NCBI GenBank assembly: GCA_002337145.1
Contig: DDFK01000001.1
Span: forward strand, 1-64,000
Length of the DNA: 64,000 bases
From: Chitinophagaceae bacterium UBA1930
Lineage (GTDB): Bacteria; Bacteroidota; Bacteroidia; Chitinophagales; Chitinophagaceae
Direction of reading: 5' to 3'
Below the pieces are notes generated by a model, which was not told the origin of the DNA, did not search any database, and worked only from the letters and a program-made list of their open reading frames with translations. This document shows, piece by piece, positions 1 to 7,850 of the stretch (positions within the stretch are counted from its first letter, which is position 1; each line of letters opens with the position of its first letter). The translations under genes were made by a program, and so were the position numbers.

Positions 1-2
1 CA

Positions 3-560
3 GGTTCTACAGGTGCACAAGGTGTTACAGGTTCTACTGGTGCACAAGGTGTAACCGGTGCGACAGGTGCACAAGGTGTTACAGGTTCTACTGGTGCCAA
101 CGGTGCTACAGGTTCTACCGGTGCACAAGGTGTTACTGGAGCTACAGGTGCACAAGGTGTTACAGGTTCTACTGGTGCACAAGGTGTTACTGGAGCTACA
201 GGTGCACAAGGTGTTACAGGTTCTACAGGTGCACAAGGTGTTACAGGTTCTACTGGTGCACAAGGTGTTACTGGTGCTACAGGTGCACAAGGTGTTACTG
301 GAGCTACAGGTGCCAACGGTGCACAAGGTGTTACAGGTGCGACCGGATTAACTGGTGCAGTGGGTGCAACTGGTGTTACCGGTGCAGTGGGTGCGACCGG
401 AGCTACAGGTGCACAAGGTGTTACTGGTGCGACCGGATTAACTGGTGCAGTGGGTGCAACTGGTGTTACTGGTGCAGTGGGTGCAACTGGTGTTACTGGT
501 GCAGTGGGTGCAACTGGTGTTACTGGTGCAGTGGGTGCGACAGGTGCAACTGGTGTTACT
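3..560 (+). repeat. 27-bp tandem repeats encoding 9-residue collagen units
   Basis: Two blocks of direct repeats lie inside the collagen-like gene. The first (about 3-340) repeats a unit encoding (S/A)TGAQGVTG about eleven times. The second (about 340-560) repeats a unit encoding GAVGATGVT about four times in a row. Units are 27 bp, so gain or loss of a unit keeps the frame and changes only stalk length. Confidence 0.85.
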
Positions 561-1199
561 GGGTCAACAGGTGCTAATGGAGCAACAGGTGCAACTGGTT
601 CTGATTATAAAGGAACATCTACCACATCTTTTACTATAGGAGCAGGTTCTAAAGTGTTTACCACCCAGGCAGGATTGGCGTATATAGTTGGCGAAAGGGT
701 TAGGGCTGTAAATACAGCTACCACTTATATGGAAGGTACCATTACCGCTTACACTACTACTTCTTTGACCATTAACGTTGATGTTACCGTAGGTTCTGGA
801 ACATTCGCATCATGGAATTTTGCAGTAGCAGGAAATGTTGGTGCAACAGGTGCTACGGGTGCAACAGGTGTTACGGGTGCAACAGGAGCCTCATCTGTTT
901 CTTCTTTCAGGGTGTCAACTACAACAGCTGTTACCATTTTATCTACCGATAATGCAATAACTTCAACCTTTGCCGGTGCTACCACATTTACCTTGCCGTC
1001 TCCTGCAGGCTTGTCTGGTAAAATATTTTATCTGTCTTGTACTGATTTAGGTGGCGGGGTAGTGAAAGTTGGCGGAAGTGAAAAAATATATGGATTTGGA
1101 GTTGCTGCCGGTGTTTCTAATACTTCCTCAATATCGAGTGGATTTGGTTATTGTATAATTTCTACAGACGGCACTAACTGGTATATCTTATTTATCTAA
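3..1199 (+). CDS. collagen-like GXY-repeat protein (5' end outside window)
   Basis: The reading frame is open from the left edge to a TAA at 1197-1199, so the N-terminus is missing. Up to about position 600 the protein is continuous Gly-X-Y, built from 9-residue units such as STGAQGVTG and then GAVGATGVT. Thr dominates the Y position and there is almost no Pro, as in bacterial and phage collagens whose Thr may be glycosylated. A globular insert follows (about 601-830, DYKGTSTTSFTIGAGSK, a module I associate with phage tail fibres), then a short second collagen stretch (about 835-885) and a C-terminal beta-rich domain ending WYILFI. It is probably a trimeric secreted or surface fibre. ORFs in the other frames over the repeats are artefacts of the 27-bp periodicity. 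An intrinsic terminator follows directly. Function is inferred from architecture only. Confidence 0.85.
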   Translation, partial: GSTGAQGVTGSTGAQGVTGATGAQGVTGSTGANGATGSTGAQGVTGATGAQGVTGSTGAQGVTGATGAQGVTGSTGAQGVTGSTGAQGVTGATGAQGVTGATGANGAQGVTGATGLTGAVGATGVTGAVGATGATGAQGVTGATGLTGAVGATGVTGAVGATGVTGAVGATGVTGAVGATGATGVTGSTGANGATGATGSDYKGTSTTSFTIGAGSKVFTTQAGLAYIVGERVRAVNTATTYMEGTITAYTTTSLTINVDVTVGSGTFASWNFAVAGNVGATGATGATGVTGATGASSVSSFRVSTTTAVTILSTDNAITSTFAGATTFTLPSPAGLSGKIFYLSCTDLGGGVVKVGGSEKIYGFGVAAGVSNTSSISSGFGYCIISTDGTNWYILFI

Positions 1200-1230
1200 C
1201 AACTTACTGTTTACTTAATAACTTTTCTAA

Positions 1231-1264
1231 TAAAAAACGCAGTTTTAATAACTGCGTTTTTTTA
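1231..1264 (+). terminator. intrinsic terminator after the collagen-like gene
   Basis: A 14-bp stem (TAAAAAACGCAGTT with AACTGCGTTTTTTA), loop TTAAT, runs into a T tract, 31 bp after the stop codon. Confidence 0.85.
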
Positions 1265-1398
1265 TTTTCTAATAAGTAGAATATTCTAAAAATAAAGAGA
1301 TCTAACCTATCCCGTTAGAATACCAAAATAATTATTGTTACGAGAGGTAGAGGTTCAAACTATATTTTACATCTTATACAAATTGGGTTAAAGAAAAA

Positions 1399-1431
1399 AA
1401 AGTCCAGTAATAAAAAAATTACTGGACTTTC
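1399..1431 (-). terminator. terminator of the three-gene collar operon
   Basis: Perfect hairpin AAAGTCCAGTAAT / ATTACTGGACTTT with an A-rich loop, followed on the minus strand by a long T run (A8 on the plus strand). It lies just downstream of the minus-strand collar gene ending at 1449. Confidence 0.85.
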
Positions 1432-1448
1432 TATTGTATTACTACTTC

Positions 1449-2015
1449 CTAGTTCCTTGAAGGGAAAATTCCGTAAAGGGCAATAATATAAGTAATAGCT
1501 AAAGTTGGCTGTAGAATAGAAAAAGGTTGAGAACCACCAGCAGTGCCAAAACTGCCATTAGCAGTAACAGTACCGCTATTTAGATTATTGGTAGTACCCG
1601 TACCTGCATTGGGTGCATAAGCAGCCGCAGTAAGAGTTCGGCTAGTTGCCAGATAATTACCGGCAGGTGCCATTGTATTGCCAGCACCCGTTACTGCATT
1701 TAGGGATAAAGAAGATACCGGGTGTACGTGTGCCGGCATTTGACCTATTGTAAGTGTAACAGACTCTACCCCAACAGTCTGCCCTATTGTATAACTTGAC
1801 AAACCTAAGCCTGTGCCTTGGCCTATTGGTATACGACCTTTTAAATTAGGCAACGCAAAAGTTGTTTGCCCATCACCGCCATAGGTTGTACCAATTAAAG
1901 CATAAAGAGCTGAATTATTAGCGATAGATTGTAACTGGCCGTTACAAAAGGCCCAGCCATATGGTGCAAAACTGCCAGCAAAAGGAATGATTACACCTAT
2001 ATATGGATTATTCAT
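1449..2015 (-). CDS. phage tail-collar domain protein (MdpB/COG4675 type), copy 1
   Basis: A 188-residue single-domain tail-collar protein. The N-terminal signature has the form GVIIPFAGSFAPYGWAFCNG followed by QSIANNSALYALIGTTYGG and FALPNLKGRIPIG, matching the Tail_Collar family. The HxH of MPAHVHP, a short variable segment and the conserved end GIFPSRN follow. There is no signal peptide. In phages this fold forms trimeric fibre tips, and the HxH motif can hold iron in some fibres; iron binding here is inference. It is the last gene of a three-gene tandem operon of paralogs (gaps of about 60 bp) and faces the collagen-like gene. Members of this family in Bacteroidota and cyanobacteria have no firmly established function. 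No other phage structural genes are nearby, so it is probably not prophage. Confidence 0.9.
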   Translation of the reverse strand: MNNPYIGVIIPFAGSFAPYGWAFCNGQLQSIANNSALYALIGTTYGGDGQTTFALPNLKGRIPIGQGTGLGLSSYTIGQTVGVESVTLTIGQMPAHVHPVSSLSLNAVTGAGNTMAPAGNYLATSRTLTAAAYAPNAGTGTTNNLNSGTVTANGSFGTAGGSQPFSILQPTLAITYIIALYGIFPSRN

Positions 2016-2075
2016 AACATTTATTTATTTAAGTAAAATATTTTTTATGTGCCTAAATATGTACTACCTATTTAT

Positions 2076-2633
2076 TTAGTTTCTTGAAGGAAAAACTCCC
2101 TGCAATGCTATTGAATAGTTTATTACCAAAATAGGTTGCACCATAGAAACCGGTAAACCGCTACCAGCAATACCTATTGATCCTGTAATTGCCCCGGATG
2201 CCATGGCGGTTAAAGTAGCTGGTGCAACAATTGAATCGATGTAACCAGCAGTAGTAAGAGAACGACTAGCTGCCAAATAGTTACCAGCAGGTGCCATCGT
2301 AGTGCCCGGATTGGAAACCGCATTTAAAGTGAACCCGCTGCTGGAATGGGTATGCGAAGGCAGTTGATTACTGCTGATATAAACATTTTCTGCACCCCTT
2401 GTTTCACCAAGTGCATAAATAGACAAACCATTTCCCCAGCCTACTACCGCACGTCCACGTAAATCGGGCAGGGCAAAAGTAGTTACACCATTACCACCAT
2501 AAGTGGTACCCAATATTGAAAAAAGTGCAGTATTTTGGGCAATAGATAAGAGTTGCCCATTACAATTAGCCCAGCCCCTAGGAGCGAAATCGAAACCGAA
2601 GGCGAATATTGTACCTAATAATGGCGAATCCAT
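2076..2633 (-). CDS. phage tail-collar domain protein, copy 2
   Basis: A 185-residue paralog of its two neighbours. It has GTIFAFGFDFAPRGWANCNG, GTTYGGNGVTTFALPDLRGR, the HxH motif in QLPSHTHSS, then APAGNYLAASRSL and the C-terminal GVFPSRN. The collar core (about residues 5-60) is strongly conserved, while the part after HxH diverges, as expected for a ligand-facing tip. No signal peptide or membrane segment is visible. It is the middle gene of the three-gene operon on the minus strand. Confidence 0.9.
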   Translation of the reverse strand: MDSPLLGTIFAFGFDFAPRGWANCNGQLLSIAQNTALFSILGTTYGGNGVTTFALPDLRGRAVVGWGNGLSIYALGETRGAENVYISSNQLPSHTHSSSGFTLNAVSNPGTTMAPAGNYLAASRSLTTAGYIDSIVAPATLTAMASGAITGSIGIAGSGLPVSMVQPILVINYSIALQGVFPSRN

Positions 2634-2697
2634 AATGATTTGTTTAAGTTAATGTTTATGTACGTACTTACTATTAAAAGCTGGCCTTTCTATATTA

Positions 2698-3258
2698 CTA
2701 ATTTCTTGAAGGGAAAACCCCCGACAAGGCAATAATATAAGTTAGTGCCAATACCGGTTGAACAATAGAGGTGGGCAGGCCACTACCTGTAAGGCCTATA
2801 GTACCACTAATTGAACTGCTATTCAGGGCCACAACTGTACCTGGTGCCACAGCTGCAGCTGCATAACCCGCATTAGTAAGACTACGGCTTGCTGCTAAAT
2901 AATTGCCAGTAGGTACGGTAGTATTGCCAGGTATTGATACAGACGCTACACTTAGGCTACCTGCACCATGCGTATGTGTTGGCATTTGGTTCTGCGTTAG
3001 CGTAACAGTTTCCGAACCAGAAGCTTGACCTACAACATAATTAGATGTGCCCGCACTCTGACCTTGCCCAACTGCAGCACGGCCCTGTAAATTTGGCAAC
3101 GCAAAAGTGCTTGTACCATTGCCACCATAATAAGTTCCTATAATGGAAAAGAGTGCAGTGTTTTGTGATATAGGAAGCAACTGGCCATTACATTGGGCCC
3201 AGCCCCTTGGTGGAAAGTTTCCTGCGAAGATAAATATCGAGCCTACAAATGGATCCAT
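2698..3258 (-). CDS. phage tail-collar domain protein, copy 3
   Basis: A 186-residue tail-collar protein, the first gene of the three-gene operon. It has GSIFIFAGNFPPRGWAQCNG, YYGGNGTSTFALPNLQGR, HxH in MPTHTHGAG, PTGNYLAASRSL and the C-terminal GVFPSRN. Tandem triplets of such genes point to a heterotrimeric or alternative-tip arrangement (inference). The binding-protein-like gene ends 115 bp upstream, so both groups may share one long transcript. Confidence 0.9.
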   Translation of the reverse strand: MDPFVGSIFIFAGNFPPRGWAQCNGQLLPISQNTALFSIIGTYYGGNGTSTFALPNLQGRAAVGQGQSAGTSNYVVGQASGSETVTLTQNQMPTHTHGAGSLSVASVSIPGNTTVPTGNYLAASRSLTNAGYAAAAVAPGTVVALNSSSISGTIGLTGSGLPTSIVQPVLALTYIIALSGVFPSRN

Positions 3259-3372
3259 GGCATAGTTAGTTTGGTTAGCTAATGTTAAATGCTATAAGGG
3301 CATAAATATATCATTATTTAAGAAGAATTTGTTCTCTAAATTTTTTTTAATCATAAAATAATCAAACGCTTT

Positions 3373-4476
3373 TTAGATACACAAATACGGGTTTTGCCAA
3401 CTGGCAACTATATCGGCAAGCATGCTTTTAAGTACTTCGTCCTTTAAGGATAAGGTAGTGTTTGTACCGATTTTTGTTTGCTGGATGTTTTCATTGCCTG
3501 CCAGCAACTGCACTTGCATTATATCAACCGGGTTCTGTTCATATATCCTACTATTTTCACTTGCAAGATTTTGCAGGGAAACCAATTGAGGATTTTTGGA
3601 AAATTCTGCCAACCACTCATTCCCATTTGCCGCAATTGCAGCATCAGCTATGGCAGTACCTGCGGTATAACCTAGATGATAAAAGGATTTTACTGTTTCA
3701 ATTACAGTGCCTTTGTTTGAACGGATTACTGTTGTAATAATGGATAGATCGTCTGCCACAGGTTTAAAAGGTGCCAATAAAAAGGGCAGCCCCATCAATT
3801 TCACCGTTTTGTGCAAGCCCGCCTTAATAAATGCATCAAGAAAAAGCGTTGTCTCTTCGCCACAGAAAGTAGCAAAAATAAAATCGGGTTTGTGCTGTTG
3901 AATGATATTGATTAAAATATCCATATCGGAGAAACCGGTTGCACCGGCTAAGGGGGCTACAGCAAATGCCCATTCCTTTTCGGCACCTGCGGCTTTCATT
4001 CCTTCGTAAAACATGTGCGAGAAACTATAACCCGCATCATATACAGCCGATACGTAAAGCCCCCTTTTGCCAATATTGTTTACGCCCCAATTGCCCAGTG
4101 CCCATGCATGTTGCCATAAGTGAAAAGAATTCAGCATCATGTATTCATTCATGTTATTCAGGTTGGGCATAAACCCCCCAACATTGCTGAACAGGAAAGG
4201 TTTTTGGGCAACGGCAGTTTTATCTTTCAACCCTTCTATCACCCTATTGGATACAATGCCTGTTATGATATCCACATCATCAAAACTTACCAGTTTGTTC
4301 ATTGCAGATTCAACTTTGGGCAAACCACCCTCAGCTATAAATTCTTTTATTACGGTATATGTTATCTCATGTTGGCCAAGTGGTGCAAGCCCATCCGTTA
4401 AGCCGCTTTCAAAATCTTTTGCCACGGGTAGTATGCTAGAATGGGGCAACATGACCCCTATATTTAGTTTTTTCAT
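3373..4476 (-). CDS. periplasmic-binding-protein-fold protein without signal peptide, copy 1
   Basis: A 367-residue protein starting MKKLNIGVMLPHSSILP, which resembles the first strand of branched-chain amino-acid/urea-type ABC substrate-binding proteins (Peripla_BP_6 fold). Mid-protein features such as VDIITGIVSNRV and KPDFIFATFCGEET fit two Rossmann-like lobes. There is no signal peptide, no lipobox and no ABC transporter gene nearby, so it is probably a cytoplasmic sensor, carrier or enzyme-like relative. A paralog lies at 8778-9863; both end W(Q/L)NPYLCI. It is transcribed with the PKHD hydroxylase 25 bp upstream. The ligand is unknown. Confidence 0.75.
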   Translation of the reverse strand: MKKLNIGVMLPHSSILPVAKDFESGLTDGLAPLGQHEITYTVIKEFIAEGGLPKVESAMNKLVSFDDVDIITGIVSNRVIEGLKDKTAVAQKPFLFSNVGGFMPNLNNMNEYMMLNSFHLWQHAWALGNWGVNNIGKRGLYVSAVYDAGYSFSHMFYEGMKAAGAEKEWAFAVAPLAGATGFSDMDILINIIQQHKPDFIFATFCGEETTLFLDAFIKAGLHKTVKLMGLPFLLAPFKPVADDLSIITTVIRSNKGTVIETVKSFYHLGYTAGTAIADAAIAANGNEWLAEFSKNPQLVSLQNLASENSRIYEQNPVDIMQVQLLAGNENIQQTKIGTNTTLSLKDEVLKSMLADIVASWQNPYLCI

Positions 4477-4501
4477 CGAGTAAAATTAAAAATGCAGTGT
4501 A

Positions 4502-5176
4502 CTACATTTCAATAAACATTCTTAGTAGATTACTATTTATTTGTTGTGCCAATAAATGTATGGGTGAACCCTGTTGCTGCTGACTTAACATTTGCTCCAG
4601 CGATTTCATTTGAAATAACAGGTCCCTTTGCTCCGTATTTTTAATGAGGCTTTGTATCCAGCTAACCGCAACCACCCTTGTACCTTGGGTTACGGGCTTT
4701 ACGCGGTGTATTTTTGTGGTTGGATAAATAATGGCGTCGCCTTTATTCATTTTAAATAACCTGGTTTCCGATTCGGTTTCAATTTCAAGTTCTCCGCCTT
4801 CGTATTCATCGGGACCGGTTAAAAAAATGGTAATGCTCATGTCTGCCCTGATCATCATATTGTTGGCACCAGATAAGGGGCTATCTACATGCCAACCGTA
4901 TTCCATGCCCGGCAAATAACGGCTTATGAGAAAAGGCAGCACTGCTTTTGTTTGCGTGGCTTCCCTGAATATGGGGCTTTGCATTAAAGCCTGTTCAATA
5001 ATCTGGTTAATAAAAGCTGTCTGCTGGTCTTCCCTGGCAAGTTGTTCGTTGTTTTTTACTTCTTTGGCTGCACCAGTAGCGGTTATTTTACCGCTGGTAA
5101 ATTTTCCGATGGAAAGTATATTGTCAATTTGGGCCAGTTCGGCAGTGTTAAGCAGGTTAGGTACAGGTATATACAT
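4502..5176 (-). CDS. Fe(II)/2-oxoglutarate dioxygenase, PKHD-type hydroxylase (PiuC/YbiX-like)
   Basis: A 224-residue protein of the PKHD (prolyl/lysyl-hydroxylase-like) family, about the usual length. The facial triad is visible as H96 and D98 (in YGWHVDSPLSG) and H157 (in PTTKIHRVKP), with R167 (TQGTRVVAVSW) as the expected 2-oxoglutarate-binding Arg, so it should be active. Family members hydroxylate amino-acid side chains or small molecules; PiuC itself is linked to iron uptake. It sits with a binding-protein-like gene and fibre-like proteins, so the target may be one of those proteins or a small ligand (inference). A relic of a second copy of this gene remains at 9888-9926. Confidence 0.9.
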   Translation of the reverse strand: MYIPVPNLLNTAELAQIDNILSIGKFTSGKITATGAAKEVKNNEQLAREDQQTAFINQIIEQALMQSPIFREATQTKAVLPFLISRYLPGMEYGWHVDSPLSGANNMMIRADMSITIFLTGPDEYEGGELEIETESETRLFKMNKGDAIIYPTTKIHRVKPVTQGTRVVAVSWIQSLIKNTEQRDLLFQMKSLEQMLSQQQQGSPIHLLAQQINSNLLRMFIEM

Positions 5177-5403
5177 AGTACAATATTAGTATTGTGGCTG
5201 GTATCGCAGTAGTTAGTCGAACAGCCGTAAATATAACTCACTTGCTATTATATACACAAGAAATAAGTCAATTAATATTATGGTAACTGCTATAATTAAT
5301 TTATTTGCACATTGGCCAGTAGATGGATTTTATTTGGTGTAAAACACTATCTTCATGCCCTTAAAATGTCCTTACCCAAACAACTAACCACAAACTAACA
5401 CTG

Positions 5404-6294
5404 ATGCAAAACCGTAGAAAATTCTTGATACAGGGTTCATTGGCCGCAGGTGCCGCAGCATTATTAAAACCATTGGAGGGTTTTTCGAAAGTACTTTCAT
5501 ATACAGGTGTAAAAAGCCATGAGACGTTGACCATTTTGCATACAAGTGATTTACACATAGCCGCCACACCAACTATCGGTGTTTCTACTGCAGAAACCAT
5601 TTCAGCAAACCTTTTGTCCATAAGCAATAAAGTAAAAGAAATTAGGGACACTAATCCCAATATTGTGCTTTTACACAATGGCAACATTTTCGGTGCAAGC
5701 CATACAACTGAAGAAGCACAAACGCAGTACTTGCGTTTAATGCAGCAAACAGGTTATGACGCAGTAGTTGAAGGTAAAGAAGACCGTTATGACAAGTTAC
5801 CTGTGGCTATAACCAATAAAGTAATGCCGATATTGGTTGATTCATTGGACAATGCTGCCTTATTTAACCTTAGCCAGAAACTGCCTTACCGCGTTGTTAG
5901 GAAAGGGAATATTAAAGCAGGTGTTATTACCAATGCAGTAAAGAATAATTTCTCCATTGAGGAAAAAGCAACAGCGTTAAGCAATACAGCCCAATACCTG
6001 AAAGAAAAACAAGGTTGCCATATTGTAATCTGTTTATCTACAGGCAATATAGGTGGAGATAGTGATTCACCTGTTCAGAACGATATTGAAATGGCGAGCC
6101 TGTCTAACTTTGTTGACGTTATTATTAGTGGCAATAATACGGTAAGCAGGCCTATTAACCGCATTTACAGAAATGCAAACAAGGCAGAAGTTTTTGTACA
6201 TGCTACTACACATGCTGGCTCAGCTGTGGGCAGAATAGATATTGAATTTGATGAAAACTTTTTAAAGAGAAATATAAGGGCCTATTATAAATAA
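5404..6294 (+). CDS. Tat-exported metallophosphatase-fold protein with degenerate active site
   Basis: A 296-residue protein starting MQNRRKFLIQGSLAAGAAAL, a twin-arginine-type signal. The rest follows the order of 5'-nucleotidase/calcineurin-like phosphoesterases: TILHTSDLH (D49, H51 kept), LLHNGN (N94 where GD is usual), EGKED (where GNHE is usual), ICLSTGN (where LSH is usual) and IISGNNTV (where GGHTH is usual), ending GRIDIEFD. At least four metal-ligand motifs are altered, so it is probably a catalytically dead relative that binds rather than cleaves. It is the only plus-strand gene between two collar operons. I choose ATG 5404 because the Tat signal starts there. Confidence 0.75.
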   Translation: MQNRRKFLIQGSLAAGAAALLKPLEGFSKVLSYTGVKSHETLTILHTSDLHIAATPTIGVSTAETISANLLSISNKVKEIRDTNPNIVLLHNGNIFGASHTTEEAQTQYLRLMQQTGYDAVVEGKEDRYDKLPVAITNKVMPILVDSLDNAALFNLSQKLPYRVVRKGNIKAGVITNAVKNNFSIEEKATALSNTAQYLKEKQGCHIVICLSTGNIGGDSDSPVQNDIEMASLSNFVDVIISGNNTVSRPINRIYRNANKAEVFVHATTHAGSAVGRIDIEFDENFLKRNIRAYYK

Positions 6295-6313
6295 GTCATT
6301 TTCGATGAAGTTA

Positions 6314-6358
6314 GAATAAAAGAAATGCCACTAACAAGTAGTGGCATTTCTTTTATTC
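6314..6358. terminator. bidirectional terminator with a perfect 20-bp stem
   Basis: GAATAAAAGAAATGCCACTA pairs perfectly with its complement across a 5-base loop (ACAAG). It separates the plus-strand metallophosphatase-like gene from the convergent minus-strand collar pair and has A and T tracts on both sides. Confidence 0.9.
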
Positions 6359-6439
6359 TACTTTTACTTTGCCTTCGAACTTTATTCTGCAAAGGTTAGA
6401 ATCTAATATATTACTCTTATACCTTAAAAAAGCTTTATA

Positions 6440-7057
6440 TTAGTTTCTAGTTGGAAATACTCCATTTACACAAATAATATAATTCATTCCTAAGAAAGGC
6501 TGCATTAAAGAAAAAGCGGTACCGGAGCCGGCATTATTAATGGCAACATTTGGCAACGCCGCAGATATATTATCAATTGTAATGGAACCTGCATTCATTG
6601 CAGCAATTGTACCAACAGTGCCATCAACAAAAGCAGCAGCAGTAGCAGTTCGACTGGCTCCAATATAATTTCCAGTAGGGTCCATTTTGGTACTAGGTGT
6701 ATTAAATGCATTTAAAGTAGCCGTGGCAGAAGATGTGCCTGTGCCTGCTGTCACTGTTACGGTATGGGTATGTGCAGGCATTTCAGAAGTTGACAGGGCA
6801 TGATCTTCTGCCCCACCAGCCTGACCTAAGGTTATATTGTTAGACAATCCTGTACCTTGCCCCACCCCTACAGCTACCCTGCCCCTAAAATCAGGCAAAG
6901 AAAAATTGGTGGTACCATCACCACCATAAGTATTGCTGAGTATTGAAAAAAGAGCCGTGTTATCAGCAATAGTTAAAAGCTGCCCCTGACAATAAGCCCA
7001 GTATTTGGGGTTGAAATTACCTGCAAACATGCGTATCTCACCAATGTTCCCTTCCAT
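6440..7057 (-). CDS. phage tail-collar domain protein, copy 4
   Basis: A 205-residue tail-collar protein of a second subtype, longer than copies 1-3 by a Thr/Ala-rich insert (VTVTAGTGTSSATATL) after the HxH motif (MPAHTHTVT). The core GEIRMFAGNFNPKYWAYCQG, NTYGGDGTTNFSLPDFRGR and the end GVFPTRN are conserved. I start it at 7057 (MEGNIGE) by homology with its paralogs; an in-frame ATG at 7096 would add 13 residues and overlap the stop of copy 5. Second gene of a two-gene operon. Confidence 0.88.
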   Translation of the reverse strand: MEGNIGEIRMFAGNFNPKYWAYCQGQLLTIADNTALFSILSNTYGGDGTTNFSLPDFRGRVAVGVGQGTGLSNNITLGQAGGAEDHALSTSEMPAHTHTVTVTAGTGTSSATATLNAFNTPSTKMDPTGNYIGASRTATAAAFVDGTVGTIAAMNAGSITIDNISAALPNVAINNAGSGTAFSLMQPFLGMNYIICVNGVFPTRN

Positions 7058-7092
7058 AAATGTATCTTTAATAATAAATTGTTTAAATCTTA

Positions 7093-7707
7093 TCAACTTC
7101 TGCTTGGAAAAACACCTTCAACTGCTATAATAAAATTGACACCTAAATAAGGCTGCATAATAGAAACCGCCCCCCCACTACCATTGGTACCCAATGCTAC
7201 TGTTGGTAATGGAGCAGTTACACTGGTAACTGTAATAGAAGCAGCATTCATAGCAGCAACTGTGCCAACAGTGCCATCCACAAAAATTGCTACAGTAGCA
7301 GAGCGACTGCCTCCAATATAATTACCAGTAGGGTTTTGTATGTTTCCAGGAGAATTAATAGCATGTAAAGTAGCTGTTGCAGAAGATGCACCAGTACCAA
7401 CTGTTACAGTAGCAGTATGATTGTGTACAGGTAACTGTGCTGTTGATAAAGTCTGAGATTCTGCACCACCTATATCTCCCCTGTTTCTATTTGTTAAACT
7501 GGGCCCTTGTCCGGTGCCGACAGCGACCCTGCCCCTAAAATCGGGAAGTTTAAATGTGGTCTCACCATCACCACCAAAGGCTGTTCCTATCAATGCAAAA
7601 AGAGCGGTATCGGTTGCTACGGACATTGTTGCACCATTACAAAGCCGCCATCCACGAGGTGCAAAATCACCAGCAAACATTTGTACTTCTGCAAAGTATG
7701 TATTCAT
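7093..7707 (-). CDS. phage tail-collar domain protein, copy 5
   Basis: A 204-residue paralog closest to copy 4: VQMFAGDFAPRGWRLCNG, GTAFGGDGETTFKLPDFRGR, HxH in QLPVHNHTA, the insert VTVGTGASSATATL, NPTGNYIGGSR and the C-terminal GVFPSRS. First gene of the pair. No signal peptide is visible. The two-subtype arrangement (3 short, 2 long) suggests that different trimers are made. Confidence 0.88.
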   Translation of the reverse strand: MNTYFAEVQMFAGDFAPRGWRLCNGATMSVATDTALFALIGTAFGGDGETTFKLPDFRGRVAVGTGQGPSLTNRNRGDIGGAESQTLSTAQLPVHNHTATVTVGTGASSATATLHAINSPGNIQNPTGNYIGGSRSATVAIFVDGTVGTVAAMNAASITVTSVTAPLPTVALGTNGSGGAVSIMQPYLGVNFIIAVEGVFPSRS

Positions 7708-7850
7708 GGAGTTAACTTTAATGTATTATTCTTTAAAATTAGGTCATTTGTGCAAATACACAAATATTTTCATGTATAGTTATTATTAATATAATAATAT
7801 CATTAAAAATACCCGCTTTAATAATTATAGTCTATAAAATCAACTAAGCA

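Noticed and set aside
58..351. 97-codon ORF rich in Val, Leu, Gln and His, and a similar one at 445-639
   Set aside because: They are shifted readings of the same 27-bp collagen repeats; the Gly-X-Y frame continues through both and into a normal C-terminal domain.
749..985. Antisense ORF opposite the collagen-like gene
   Set aside because: Val/Ala/Pro-rich shadow of the GXY codons, no independent support.
5304..5336. TTTG and TATTTG boxes upstream of the metallophosphatase-like gene
   Set aside because: Spacing (23) and the -7 sequence deviate from the consensus, so I do not call a promoter.
1449..7707. Prophage or tailocin
   Set aside because: Tail-collar genes are present but no capsid, portal, terminase, tube, sheath, baseplate or lysis gene is seen in the 12-kb island.
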